From Clostridium sp. SM-530-WT-3G (lineage in GTDB: Bacteria; Bacillota; Clostridia; Clostridiales; Clostridiaceae): DNA of 34,002 nt. Of this stretch, positions 1-7,812 are shown one piece after another. The stretch is from positions 1 to 34,002 of the forward strand of contig NZ_JABAGC010000038.1 of the NCBI RefSeq assembly GCF_012843905.1. Direction: 5' to 3'. A program made the translations under genes and the position numbers. The notes under the pieces were generated by a model. The model made no database searches. It worked only from the letters and a program-made list of their open reading frames with translations, and was not told the DNA's origin. Positions within the stretch are counted from its first letter, which is position 1, and every line of letters begins with the position of its first letter.

Positions 1-256
1 CCTCAATAAGATTATATCATAAATAGAAATATATTTTTATATATTTTTATAGATTATTTTTAACAGTTAAAAGCCTCTCTAAAATCATAAACATTCTGTA
101 TTTTTATTCGTTTCTTTTTTATGTTGCTTTCTAAAATACTCACATGCATCTTTCACTTAAAAGTGTCTCCTAACTATTAATATTTATAACCTCAAAAAAT
201 ACATTATATCATACATTTATTAATAGTATTTAGAATAGCCAAACTTTAATTATAAC
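1..256. other. AT-rich intergenic stretch, no gene recognised
   Basis: Very AT-rich sequence beyond the end of the purine operon. I see no ORF with a ribosome binding site that I can defend. A short palindrome, CACTT-AA-AAGTG, lies near 152-163. A 29-codon minus-strand frame passes through the middle but lacks a convincing ribosome binding site and resembles no family I know. Confidence 0.5.
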
Positions 257-291
257 AAAAAGGAATTAGCTAAATACAGCTAATCCCTTTT
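257..291 (-). terminator. Terminator of the purine operon
   Basis: Arms at 257-271 and 278-291 form a stem of about 14 bp (AGCTAAT paired with ATTAGCT, flanked by A/T and G/C pairs, one wobble) with a short loop. On the minus strand the stem runs into a T-rich tract. It starts a few bases after the purD stop codon, so it most likely ends the purL-purD transcript. Confidence 0.85.
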
Positions 292-298
292 GATTATA

Positions 299-1549
299 TT
301 ATTTAAATGTTCCAATATCAGTTCTACAGTAAGAATCCTTAAAGCTTACATATTTAATATTGTCATATGCTTCTTTTCTAGCTTCTGCAACATCAGCTCC
401 ACAGCCTATTACTGATAAAACTCTTCCACCATTAGTTTTTAAAACTCCATCTTCTAGCTTTGCTCCAGCTAAAAATACCTTATCACGAACTTTTTCATCT
501 ATATTTATTTCATAACCTTTAGTAAAGCTTCCTGGGTATCCTTTAGATGCTAGTACTACATTTATACATACACCTTTCTTCCATTTTACTTCTGCCTTAT
601 CTAACTCTTCTCTAAGTGCCGCCTCAATAAGTTCAACAAGATCACTTTCCATTAAGTATAAAACAGATTGAGTTTCAGGATCCCCCATTCTCACATTATA
701 TTCTAAAAGATATACACCCTTTTTAGTTATCATTATTCCAAAGAATATAATTCCCTTAAAATCAAATCTTTCTTCACGTATTCCTTTTAGTGTATTTGCC
801 ATTATATTTTCTTCAAAATCCTTCATTACATCTTCTGTAACATATGGGTTTGGAGCCATTACTCCCATTCCACCAGTATTAGGTCCCTTACCTCCATCAA
901 AAATCTGTTTATGATCTTTTCCTGATACGAAAGGAATTATAGTTTTTCCATCAGTTATTGAAAGAATTGATGCTTCAACACCTTCAAGAAATTCTTCTAT
1001 TACAATTGTATTTCCAGCATTCCCAAACTTCTCATCAACCATACACTCATTTACTGCATTAATAGCCTCTTCTTTATTCTGACATATGATAACGCCTTTT
1101 CCTGCTGCAAGTCCATCAGCTTTAACTACAGTTGGATAAGTACATGTATTTAAATATTCCAAAGCCTTTGACACATCTGTAAATGTAGCATATTCTGCAG
1201 TTCTAACACCATATTTTTTCATAAAATCTTTTGAAAAACTCTTACTACCTTCAAGCATTGCTCCATTTTTAGCTGGTCCAAATATCTTTAGCCCCTCTTT
1301 CTTAAATTCGTTAACAATACCCTCAGTCAATGGATCTTCTGGTCCTACTACAGTAAGGTCAATAACCTCATTTTTAGCAAATTTAATTAAATCACTAATT
1401 TCTGTTAAATTAATATTTTCACATTTATTACAAACAGCAGTTCCACCATTTCCTGGAGCTACATATATCTTTTCTACCTTTGAACTTTGAGCCATCTTCC
1501 ATGCTAATGCATGTTCTCTACCACCTGAACCAATTAAAAGAATTTTCAT
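299..1549 (-). CDS. purD: Phosphoribosylamine-glycine ligase (GAR synthetase)
   Basis: Joins 5-phosphoribosylamine and glycine with ATP to give glycinamide ribonucleotide (GAR), the second step of purine synthesis, in the cytoplasm. The 416-residue length is usual for bacterial PurD. The N-terminus carries the family motif GSGGREHALAWK (about residues 7-18), followed by an ATP-grasp domain with KADGLAAGKGV near 143-153 and a metal-binding region ending LLEYNVRMGDPETQ. The ATG is preceded by AGAAGGG about 11 bases upstream. It is the last gene of the pur operon, 139 bases after purH, and a terminator follows directly. Confidence 0.97.
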   Translation of the reverse strand: MKILLIGSGGREHALAWKMAQSSKVEKIYVAPGNGGTAVCNKCENINLTEISDLIKFAKNEVIDLTVVGPEDPLTEGIVNEFKKEGLKIFGPAKNGAMLEGSKSFSKDFMKKYGVRTAEYATFTDVSKALEYLNTCTYPTVVKADGLAAGKGVIICQNKEEAINAVNECMVDEKFGNAGNTIVIEEFLEGVEASILSITDGKTIIPFVSGKDHKQIFDGGKGPNTGGMGVMAPNPYVTEDVMKDFEENIMANTLKGIREERFDFKGIIFFGIMITKKGVYLLEYNVRMGDPETQSVLYLMESDLVELIEAALREELDKAEVKWKKGVCINVVLASKGYPGSFTKGYEINIDEKVRDKVFLAGAKLEDGVLKTNGGRVLSVIGCGADVAEARKEAYDNIKYVSFKDSYCRTDIGTFK

Positions 1550-1605
1550 ATTATAATCATCCCTTCTGATTTAAGTTAATTACTACATAAATACTAAAAG
1601 AAAAT

Positions 1606-1666
1606 GTCTCTACAAGAAATTCTAAAATAATATTTAAAATATCTTTTAAAAAATCTCGTAGAGCCC
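1606..1666 (-). other. Imperfect inverted repeat between purH and purD
   Basis: CTCTAC at about 1608-1613 and GTAGAG at 1658-1663 are complementary, and the pairing continues imperfectly inward over roughly 20 bases to an AT-rich loop. No T-run follows on the minus strand, so it does not look like a terminator. It may be an mRNA processing or stability hairpin in the only sizeable gap of the distal operon. This is seen in the sequence; the function is inferred. Confidence 0.4.
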
Positions 1667-1688
1667 TTAATTCTCTAATCACATAATA

Positions 1689-3197
1689 TTAGTGTTTAAA
1701 ATGTCTATATCCTGTGAAAATCATTGATATTCCATGCTCATTACAAGCATCAATTGATTCTTGATCCCTTATAGATCCACCTGGTTGAACTATTGCTTTA
1801 ATTCCATATTTAGCAGCTTCATCAACAATATCTCTAAATGGGAAGAATGCATCTGAAGCTAAAATTGTAGCACCCTTTCCTCTTGCTAAAGCGTCTTTTG
1901 CTGGCCAAATTCTATTAACTTGCCCACCACCAATACCTACAGCAACACCATTATGAGCTGTAACTATTGCATTAGATTTAACATATTTAACTACCTTCAT
2001 TCCAAATAATAAATCTTTCATCTCTTCATCAGTAGGTGCTTTTTCAGTAACTACCTTTATTTCATCAATAAGTTTCTTATCTTCTTCTTGAATAAGCATA
2101 GCACCATCAACTGTAACCATATATTTTTCTGCTTTAGGAGCATTGTGGAACTTAAGAACTCTTAAGTTCTTTTTAGTTTTTAATATTTCTAGAGCATCAT
2201 CATCATAATCTGGCGCAGCTATAACTTCTAAGAATATTTTAACCATTTCTTCAGCAGTAGCTTTATCCACTTTTCTGTTAAATCCAACTATACCACCAAA
2301 AATTGAAGTTGGATCTACTTCATATGCTTTAGTATAAGCTTCATATGAATCATTACCTACAGCCACTCCACATGGTGTATTATGCTTTAATGCACAACAT
2401 GCTGGTTCATCAAATTCATTAGCGCATTTCCAAGCTATATCAACGTCTTTGAAATTATTGTAAGAAAGTTCTTTTCCATTTAATGTTTCAAATGTATTCA
2501 TAGCTCCATCAAGCATTGTTGAAGCATATACAGCTGCAGTTTGATGTGAATTTTCACCGTATCTAAGACCTTGCATTTTCTTATAAGAAACTGATAAATA
2601 CTCTGGATATTCTTCTTCGTCATCAGCTAACATAAAGTTAGAAATAGCTGCATCATATGCACTCATAAGGTTGAATACTTTTCCTGCTAATTTCTTTTTA
2701 AATTTATAGCTTACTTCACCATTTTCATTTATTTCGTCCATTACTTTGCTGTAATCTTCTTTATTAGAAATAACCACAACATCTTGGAAGTTCTTAGCTG
2801 CAGCTCTAAGCATTGTAGGACCACCAATATCTATAAATTCAACTTTTTCTTCAAAAGATAGATCTTCTTTTACTTTTTCAAAGAATGGATATAAATTAAC
2901 TACAACATAGTCTATAGTATGAATATCTCTTTCTTTTAAAGTATTCATATGTTCTTCATTACCTCTTATAGCTAATATTCCAGCATGAACTAATGGATGA
3001 AGTGTTTTAACTCTTCCGTCAAGCATTTCTGGAAAATTAGTAACTTCATTAATTTCAATTACATCTATTCCATTTTCTTTTAAATATCTATAAGTTCCAC
3101 CTGTTGATACTATTTCAACATCCTTAGAAACTAAAAATTTAGCAAAATCTAAAACACCATCTTTATCAAATACACTTATTAAAGCTCTTTTTTTCAT
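1689..3197 (-). CDS. purH: Bifunctional AICAR formyltransferase / IMP cyclohydrolase
   Basis: Catalyses the last two steps to IMP: formylation of AICAR with 10-formyltetrahydrofolate, then ring closure. 502 residues, slightly shorter than many homologues (about 510-530). The N-terminal MGS-like cyclohydrolase domain has STGGTYRYL (31-39) and GRVKTLHP (61-68). The formyltransferase domain has LRYGENSHQ (211-219) and the catalytic Lys-His pair in ALKHNTPCG (K271, H272). The ATG has GGAGGG about 10 bases upstream. The gene lies 26 bases after purN on the same strand. Confidence 0.97.
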   Translation of the reverse strand: MKKRALISVFDKDGVLDFAKFLVSKDVEIVSTGGTYRYLKENGIDVIEINEVTNFPEMLDGRVKTLHPLVHAGILAIRGNEEHMNTLKERDIHTIDYVVVNLYPFFEKVKEDLSFEEKVEFIDIGGPTMLRAAAKNFQDVVVISNKEDYSKVMDEINENGEVSYKFKKKLAGKVFNLMSAYDAAISNFMLADDEEEYPEYLSVSYKKMQGLRYGENSHQTAAVYASTMLDGAMNTFETLNGKELSYNNFKDVDIAWKCANEFDEPACCALKHNTPCGVAVGNDSYEAYTKAYEVDPTSIFGGIVGFNRKVDKATAEEMVKIFLEVIAAPDYDDDALEILKTKKNLRVLKFHNAPKAEKYMVTVDGAMLIQEEDKKLIDEIKVVTEKAPTDEEMKDLLFGMKVVKYVKSNAIVTAHNGVAVGIGGGQVNRIWPAKDALARGKGATILASDAFFPFRDIVDEAAKYGIKAIVQPGGSIRDQESIDACNEHGISMIFTGYRHFKH

Positions 3198-3223
3198 GAA
3201 AAACTAACCCTCCACTTATAACC

Positions 3224-3838
3224 CTAATTTTCTATAATCTTTGTTTTTCCATTTACAAATTTTACTTTTCCTTCGCTTATTAACTTTATTGCTTTTGGTA
3301 AAAGTTTATGCTCTTTTTCTAAAATTCTCTTTTGAAGAGTTTCAGCATCATCTTCAAAGTAAACAGGCACTGCATCTTGAAGAAGAATTGCTCCTCCATC
3401 AACATCTCCATTTACAAAATGTACAGTGCATCCCGAATATTTAGCCCCACTATTTACTACTGCTTCATGCACTTTTAATCCATACATTCCTGGACCGCAA
3501 AATGAAGGAATTAATGATGGATGTATATTTATAATTCTATTTTCAAATTCTTTTAGTATTTCTCCATCTAATATTGATAAGAAACCTGCAAGAACTATTA
3601 AGTCTACCTTTCCCTTTACAAGTTCAAGAATCTTATCACTAGATTGTTTTCCAAATTCTTTTCTTGAGACTACATAAGTTTTAATTCCATGCTTTTTAGC
3701 TCTTTCAAGTGCATAAATCCCATCTTTACTTGCTATAAGCATTTCTATTTTCACATTTAAATATTTGCTTTCCACAGCATCTATAATAGATTGAAAATCT
3801 GTTCCACCACCAGAGGCTAATACTGCTATCTTAAACAA
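3224..3838 (-). CDS. purN: Phosphoribosylglycinamide formyltransferase
   Basis: Transfers a formyl group from 10-formyltetrahydrofolate to GAR. 204 residues. The N-terminus has the nucleotide-binding ASGGGTDFQSII. The catalytic Asn and His are in RIINIHPSLIPSF, and the catalytic Asp is in the GDVDGG segment downstream of HFV. The start is TTG (3836-3838), which lies inside the last codons of purM (13-base overlap). The only Shine-Dalgarno candidate, GGAGGTGAAGGAG, is made of the PurM codons for Gly-Gly-Glu-Gly, which suggests translational coupling. No ATG in the N-terminal region would keep the conserved motif. Confidence 0.95.
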   Translation of the reverse strand: MFKIAVLASGGGTDFQSIIDAVESKYLNVKIEMLIASKDGIYALERAKKHGIKTYVVSRKEFGKQSSDKILELVKGKVDLIVLAGFLSILDGEILKEFENRIINIHPSLIPSFCGPGMYGLKVHEAVVNSGAKYSGCTVHFVNGDVDGGAILLQDAVPVYFEDDAETLQKRILEKEHKLLPKAIKLISEGKVKFVNGKTKIIEN

Positions 3839-4827
3839 ACTCCTTCACCTCCAGCTGTAACACAGCCTATTTCATATGCTTTTTCTCCCATTTCTTCTAA
3901 TGCGTGTATTATATCGTGTGAATCTTTTTCATCAACAGCCATAACAAACCCGATTCCCATATTGAATGTATTATACATATGATCTTTTTCTACGCCTTTT
4001 TCAACTATCTTATGGAATATAGGTGGTACTGGATAAGAATCCTTCTTAATCTCTGCAGTTAATTCTCTTCCATTAAACATTCTTGGAACATTTTCAATAA
4101 ATCCTCCACCTGTTACATGAGCCATTCCCTTAATATCAAACTTTTCTAATAATTTAAGAACAGGTTTAACATAAATCTTAGTTGGAGTAAGTAATGTTTT
4201 CCATACAGGTTCTCCATTAAAATCTTCATTTAAATCTGGGAATAATTTTCTTACTAATGAATATCCATTAGAGTGAATTCCAGATGAAGCAATTCCTATT
4301 AACTTATTTCCGACCTCAATTTTGCTTCCATCAATTATCTTATCTTTATCTGCAACTCCTACTGCAAATCCAGCTATATCATATTCACCTTCATCATAAA
4401 ATCCTGGCATTTCAGCAGTTTCTCCACCAATTAATGCACATTCAGACTCAAGACATCCATCTGCAACACCCTTTACTAAATCTGAAGATACTTCAGCTTC
4501 AAGTTTTCCACATGCAATGTAATCAAGGAAAAATAATGGTTTGGCTCCATGGCATAAAATATCATTTACACACATAGCAACACAGTCAATACCAACAGTA
4601 TCGTATTTTCTATTTTTAAATGCTATTTCAAGCTTAGTTCCTACACCATCTGTACCTGAAACAAGAACTGGCTTTTTATATCCCTCTGGTATTTCAACCA
4701 TTCCAGCAAAACTTCCAAGCCCATTTAAAACATACTTGCTCATTGTTTTTGCTGCATATTCCTTAATTAATTTTACACTTCTGTATCCTTCTTCTATATT
4801 AACGCCTGCTTCTTTATATGTAGTCAT
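3826..4827 (-). CDS. purM: Phosphoribosylformylglycinamidine cyclo-ligase (AIR synthetase)
   Basis: Closes the imidazole ring, turning FGAM into AIR with ATP. 333 residues, a normal length. Visible family motifs are VSGTDGVGTKLEIAF near residues 56-70, GIDCVAMCVNDI with the conserved Asn-Asp, GGETAEMPG, GIHSNGYSLVRKL and HVTGGGFIENVPR. It belongs to the same fold superfamily as the synthetase part of PurL. The ATG has a strong GGAGG about 9 bases upstream. It begins 15 bases after purF ends and overlaps purN by 13 bases. Confidence 0.97.
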   Translation of the reverse strand: MTTYKEAGVNIEEGYRSVKLIKEYAAKTMSKYVLNGLGSFAGMVEIPEGYKKPVLVSGTDGVGTKLEIAFKNRKYDTVGIDCVAMCVNDILCHGAKPLFFLDYIACGKLEAEVSSDLVKGVADGCLESECALIGGETAEMPGFYDEGEYDIAGFAVGVADKDKIIDGSKIEVGNKLIGIASSGIHSNGYSLVRKLFPDLNEDFNGEPVWKTLLTPTKIYVKPVLKLLEKFDIKGMAHVTGGGFIENVPRMFNGRELTAEIKKDSYPVPPIFHKIVEKGVEKDHMYNTFNMGIGFVMAVDEKDSHDIIHALEEMGEKAYEIGCVTAGGEGVCLR

Positions 4828-4842
4828 ATTTATACTCCTCCT

Positions 4843-6258
4843 CTATTCTTCAACTGGTGCTGCAACAGGATAAACTCCATTAAAGCATCCCATACAAAGA
4901 CCATCTTTACCACCACAACTTGCTTTTACGCCATCTTCACTTAAATATCCAAGATAATCTGCTCCAATTAAATCTCTTATTTGTTCTACACTATGATTTG
5001 CAGCAATAAGCTCACTTCTGTATGGTGTATCAATTCCAAAATAACATGGATATTTAACTCCAGGCGAAGCTATTAAGAAATTAATTTCCTTTACTCCAGC
5101 TTTTCTAAGCGAATCAATCAAATGTTTTGATGTAGTTCCTCTTACAATTGAATCATCAATAAGAACTATGCTCTTTCCTTCAAGATTTACTTTTAAAGGA
5201 TTTAATTTAACAGCAACTGCTCTTTCTCTTATTTCCTGAGAAGGAGTAATAAATGTTCTTCCAACATATCTGTTCTTTATAAAACCTGTATCATATGGAA
5301 TTCCAGACGCCTTAGCATATCCTATCGCTGCTGGTATTCCTGAATCCGGTACAGCTACAACAAGATCGGCTTTTATTGGATGTTCCTTATAAAGCTGCAT
5401 TCCAGCTTGTACTCTTGTTGTATGAACATCTAGTCCATCTATTTTTGAATCAGGTCTTGCAAAATATATATATTCAAATGCACATGTTTGGCATTGAGTA
5501 TTTTCTGAATATCTATATGAATGAACACCCTCATCATCAATAACAACTATTTCTCCTGGTTCTATATCACGAACAAGTTCAGCCCCTATTGCATCTAATG
5601 CACAGCTCTCAGAAGTAAGAATATATCCTTCATCAATTTTCCCTAGTGAAAGTGGTCTTATACCATGAGGATCTCTAGCTCCTATAAGTTTATCTTGTGA
5701 CATGATTACAAGTGCAAATGAACCTCTTACAGCTGACATTGCATCAATAACTGCTTTAGTAAGTCCCTTTTTAGCACTTCTTGCAATAAGGCAAGCTATT
5801 ACTTCTGAATCTATTGAAGTATGAAATATTTGTCCAGCATCTTCTAATAATTCTCTTATAACATTATCATTTACTAAGTTTCCATTGTGAGCCATAGCTA
5901 TAGAGCCAATTTTAGATGTAGTAACTATTGGCTGAGCATTCTCTATTCCTTTACCACCTGCAGTTGAATATCTAACATGTCCAACAGCAATATGACCTTT
6001 TAATTTTTTCAAATCATCATGCTTAAAAGCATCTGTTATAAGTCCTAATCCTTTATGCGCATCAATTTTTTCTCCATTAGCAACTGCAATTCCAGCACTT
6101 TCTTGCCCCCTATGCTGAAGTGCATAAAGTCCATAATAAGTAATTGCTGCAACATCAACAGTTTTTTCCTTGTTTGTATAAACACCAAAGACTCCACATT
6201 CATCCTTAAATTTTTCCAAACTTGGATCCATAATTAATTCAAAATCCGTTTTTGTCAT
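4843..6258 (-). CDS. purF: Amidophosphoribosyltransferase, 4Fe-4S type with propeptide
   Basis: Committed step of purine synthesis: PRPP plus glutamine to phosphoribosylamine. 471 residues. A 20-residue propeptide precedes Cys21 (ECGVFG), the N-terminal glutaminase nucleophile, so cleavage after Glu20 is expected. The PRPP loop is VLIDDSIVRGTT (365-376). Cysteines at 259, 405, 455 and 458 match the arrangement that holds the 4Fe-4S cluster in the Bacillus subtilis enzyme, which is oxygen-sensitive and allosterically inhibited by nucleotides. The chosen ATG has GAGAGG upstream. A second ATG at codon 10 would give a more usual 11-residue propeptide but has no clear ribosome binding site. Confidence 0.97.
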   Translation of the reverse strand: MTKTDFELIMDPSLEKFKDECGVFGVYTNKEKTVDVAAITYYGLYALQHRGQESAGIAVANGEKIDAHKGLGLITDAFKHDDLKKLKGHIAVGHVRYSTAGGKGIENAQPIVTTSKIGSIAMAHNGNLVNDNVIRELLEDAGQIFHTSIDSEVIACLIARSAKKGLTKAVIDAMSAVRGSFALVIMSQDKLIGARDPHGIRPLSLGKIDEGYILTSESCALDAIGAELVRDIEPGEIVVIDDEGVHSYRYSENTQCQTCAFEYIYFARPDSKIDGLDVHTTRVQAGMQLYKEHPIKADLVVAVPDSGIPAAIGYAKASGIPYDTGFIKNRYVGRTFITPSQEIRERAVAVKLNPLKVNLEGKSIVLIDDSIVRGTTSKHLIDSLRKAGVKEINFLIASPGVKYPCYFGIDTPYRSELIAANHSVEQIRDLIGADYLGYLSEDGVKASCGGKDGLCMGCFNGVYPVAAPVEE

Positions 6259-6305
6259 GAACTCTATCCTCTCACTTATAATTTCTTTTAAAGATTAATA
6301 CAGGA

Positions 6306-6341
6306 CACATTAGAACCTACATAAACGTTAGGTTCTATGTG
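6306..6341 (-). other. Strong hairpin between purC and purF
   Basis: Arms 6306-6319 and 6329-6341 form a 13-bp stem (AGAACCTA with TAGGTTCT, CACAT with ATGTG, one bulged T) around a 9-base loop. On the minus strand no T-run follows, so it is not a standard terminator. It sits in a 124-base gap between otherwise tightly packed genes, which suits an mRNA stability or processing element setting the purC:purF ratio. The structure is seen; the role is inferred. Confidence 0.6.
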
Positions 6342-6382
6342 ACATAATTTTAGATTTCCTAAACAGTTTTAATATTAAATTA

Positions 6383-7090
6383 TTATTTAGAAATTCTCTT
6401 TAAGATTTCGATATACGCATCTTCAACATTACCTAAATCTCTTCTAAATCTATCCTTATCTAATTTTTCTCCTGTAGTAGCATCCCAGAATCTACAAGTA
6501 TCAGGTGAAATTTCATCAGCTAAAACTATAGTTCCATCTGAAGTCTTGCCAAATTCTATCTTAAAGTCGATTAAGTTAATATTTTCTTTTGCAAATGCAT
6601 CCTTTAAAATATTGTTTATTTTAGCTGTCATATCTAAGATTGTATCTATTTCTTCAAAAGTTGCTGCTCCAATACCTACAGCATGATATCTATTTATTAA
6701 TGGATCACCTAATTCATCATTTTTATATGAAAATTCAAATACTGTAGTCTTTAATGGTGTTCCTTCTTTAAGACCTAATCTCTTAGCCATAGATCCTGCA
6801 GCCACATTTCTTACAATTACTTCAAGAGGTACTATTTCAACTTTCTTACATAATTGTTCTCTATCGCTTAACTTTTTAATAAAGTGAGTTTTTATTCCTT
6901 GTTTTTCTAATTGTTCAAAAAGAATTGAAGTAATTTTGTTGTTCATAACTCCTTTATCATGTATTTGACCTTTCTTTTCACCATTGAATGCTGTTGCATC
7001 ATCTTTGTAGTAGATTACAACCTCATCTTTATTGTCAGTAGCATATACTTTCTTAGCTTTTCCTTCATATAACATTTCTTTCATTTCCAT
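6383..7090 (-). CDS. purC: SAICAR synthetase
   Basis: Condenses CAIR with aspartate and ATP to give SAICAR. 235 residues, the standard length of the short bacterial form. It begins YEGKAKKVY, the family N-terminal signature. Conserved [17 protein letters not shown] and the C-terminal LIDFKIEFG plus [12 protein letters not shown] are all present. The ATG overlaps the last base of the purE stop (TAATG) and AAGGAG lies within the purE end, so the two are translationally coupled. A second in-frame ATG two codons later is less well placed. Confidence 0.97.
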   Translation of the reverse strand: MEMKEMLYEGKAKKVYATDNKDEVVIYYKDDATAFNGEKKGQIHDKGVMNNKITSILFEQLEKQGIKTHFIKKLSDREQLCKKVEIVPLEVIVRNVAAGSMAKRLGLKEGTPLKTTVFEFSYKNDELGDPLINRYHAVGIGAATFEEIDTILDMTAKINNILKDAFAKENINLIDFKIEFGKTSDGTIVLADEISPDTCRFWDATTGEKLDKDRFRRDLGNVEDAYIEILKRISK

Positions 7091-7569
7091 TATAATTCCA
7101 CTCCTTCAGCATTATCTTCAATAAATTTTTTCTTCATATTTGTTCTAAATTCTATTAATTTATTTTTAAGTTCTTCATTATTAACTGATAACATCTGTAC
7201 TGCTAACATTCCTGCATTGTAACTGTTATTAATTCCTACAGTTGCTACTGGAATTGACTTAGGCATTTGAACTATTGAGTAAAGTGCATCTACTCCTTCA
7301 AGTGCAGCCTTAACTGGTATACCTATTACAGGCAAAATGGTTTTAGAAGCTATTACTCCTGGTAAATGTGCTGCAAGTCCTGCTCCTGCAATTATTACCT
7401 TACACCCTTCTTTTTCAACTTCTGCTATAATTTCTTCTAATTTTTCTGGTACTCTATGAGCTGAAAGAACAAATGCTTTATATGTAATTCCAAATTCCTT
7501 TAAAGCATTAGCTGCTCCTCTCATAACTTCAGTATCAGATTTACTACCGAAAAATATTGCTACTTCCAT
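7090..7569 (-). CDS. purE: PurE, class I-like (N5-carboxyaminoimidazole ribonucleotide mutase)
   Basis: Provides CAIR for PurC. 159 residues. GSKSD (8-12) binds the substrate phosphate and SAHRVPE (36-42) carries the class I-type His-Arg; [10 protein letters not shown] follows. Class I enzymes normally rearrange N5-CAIR made by PurK, but no purK gene lies in this operon. Either purK is elsewhere, or the enzyme acts on AIR and CO2 or bicarbonate in a CO2-rich anaerobe. The ATG is preceded by AAAGGAAG about 12 bases upstream, a rather long spacing. Confidence 0.95.
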   Translation of the reverse strand: MEVAIFFGSKSDTEVMRGAANALKEFGITYKAFVLSAHRVPEKLEEIIAEVEKEGCKVIIAGAGLAAHLPGVIASKTILPVIGIPVKAALEGVDALYSIVQMPKSIPVATVGINNSYNAGMLAVQMLSVNNEELKNKLIEFRTNMKKKFIEDNAEGVEL

Positions 7570-7603
7570 CTTAAGAAAAACTTCCTTTCGTAATCTATCT
7601 TTT

Positions 7604-7637
7604 CTGAAGAAAGATGATCCTTCTCACCTTTCTTCAG
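7604..7637 (-). promoter_or_regulatory. Perfect 10-bp hairpin in the purE leader
   Basis: CTGAAGAAAG (7604-7613) and CTTTCTTCAG (7628-7637) pair perfectly across a 14-base loop, 35 bases before the purE start codon. No T-run follows on either strand. The lower arm lies close to the purE ribosome binding site, so it could affect purE translation or mark an mRNA processing point after purL. Confidence 0.5.
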
Positions 7638-7691
7638 CACCTTTTCACAATTCTTTACTAACATTTAACCAATCAGTAAAATATATTTTAA

Positions 7692-7805
7692 GAAATTCTG
7701 TAGGAATTTCATCCTAAACTGTTAACTATCAACTGTTACTTGTTAACTGTTATTTTTTTATTATGTTAGCTAAGTTCGAGAAAACAAATCAAAGATTTGG
7801 ACTCT
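7692..7805. repeat. Short intergenic repeat cluster between purL and purE
   Basis: On the minus strand the heptamer ACAGTTA/G/T recurs three times between about 7717 and 7752 (…AACAGTTAAC, TAACAGTTGAT, TTAACAGTTTA). It is flanked by two small hairpins: GAAATTC/GAATTTC (7692-7710) and CAAATC/GATTTG (7785-7799). The block does not resemble coding sequence. It looks like a small dispersed intergenic element, but copies elsewhere in the genome cannot be checked here. Confidence 0.4.
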
Positions 7806-7812
7806 CACTTAT

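Noticed and set aside
70..170. 29-codon minus-strand frame at the left edge
   Set aside because: No proper ribosome binding site, no similarity and no further support.
3241..4873. Plus-strand frames opposite purN, purM and purF
   Set aside because: Low-complexity antisense translations (Leu/His/Gln-rich) with no start signals; the minus-strand genes are beyond doubt.
7785..7799. Intrinsic terminator just after purL
   Set aside because: CAAATC/GATTTG is only 6 bp of AT-rich stem with TTTT after it; too weak to be called a terminator, and purE-purD need transcription.
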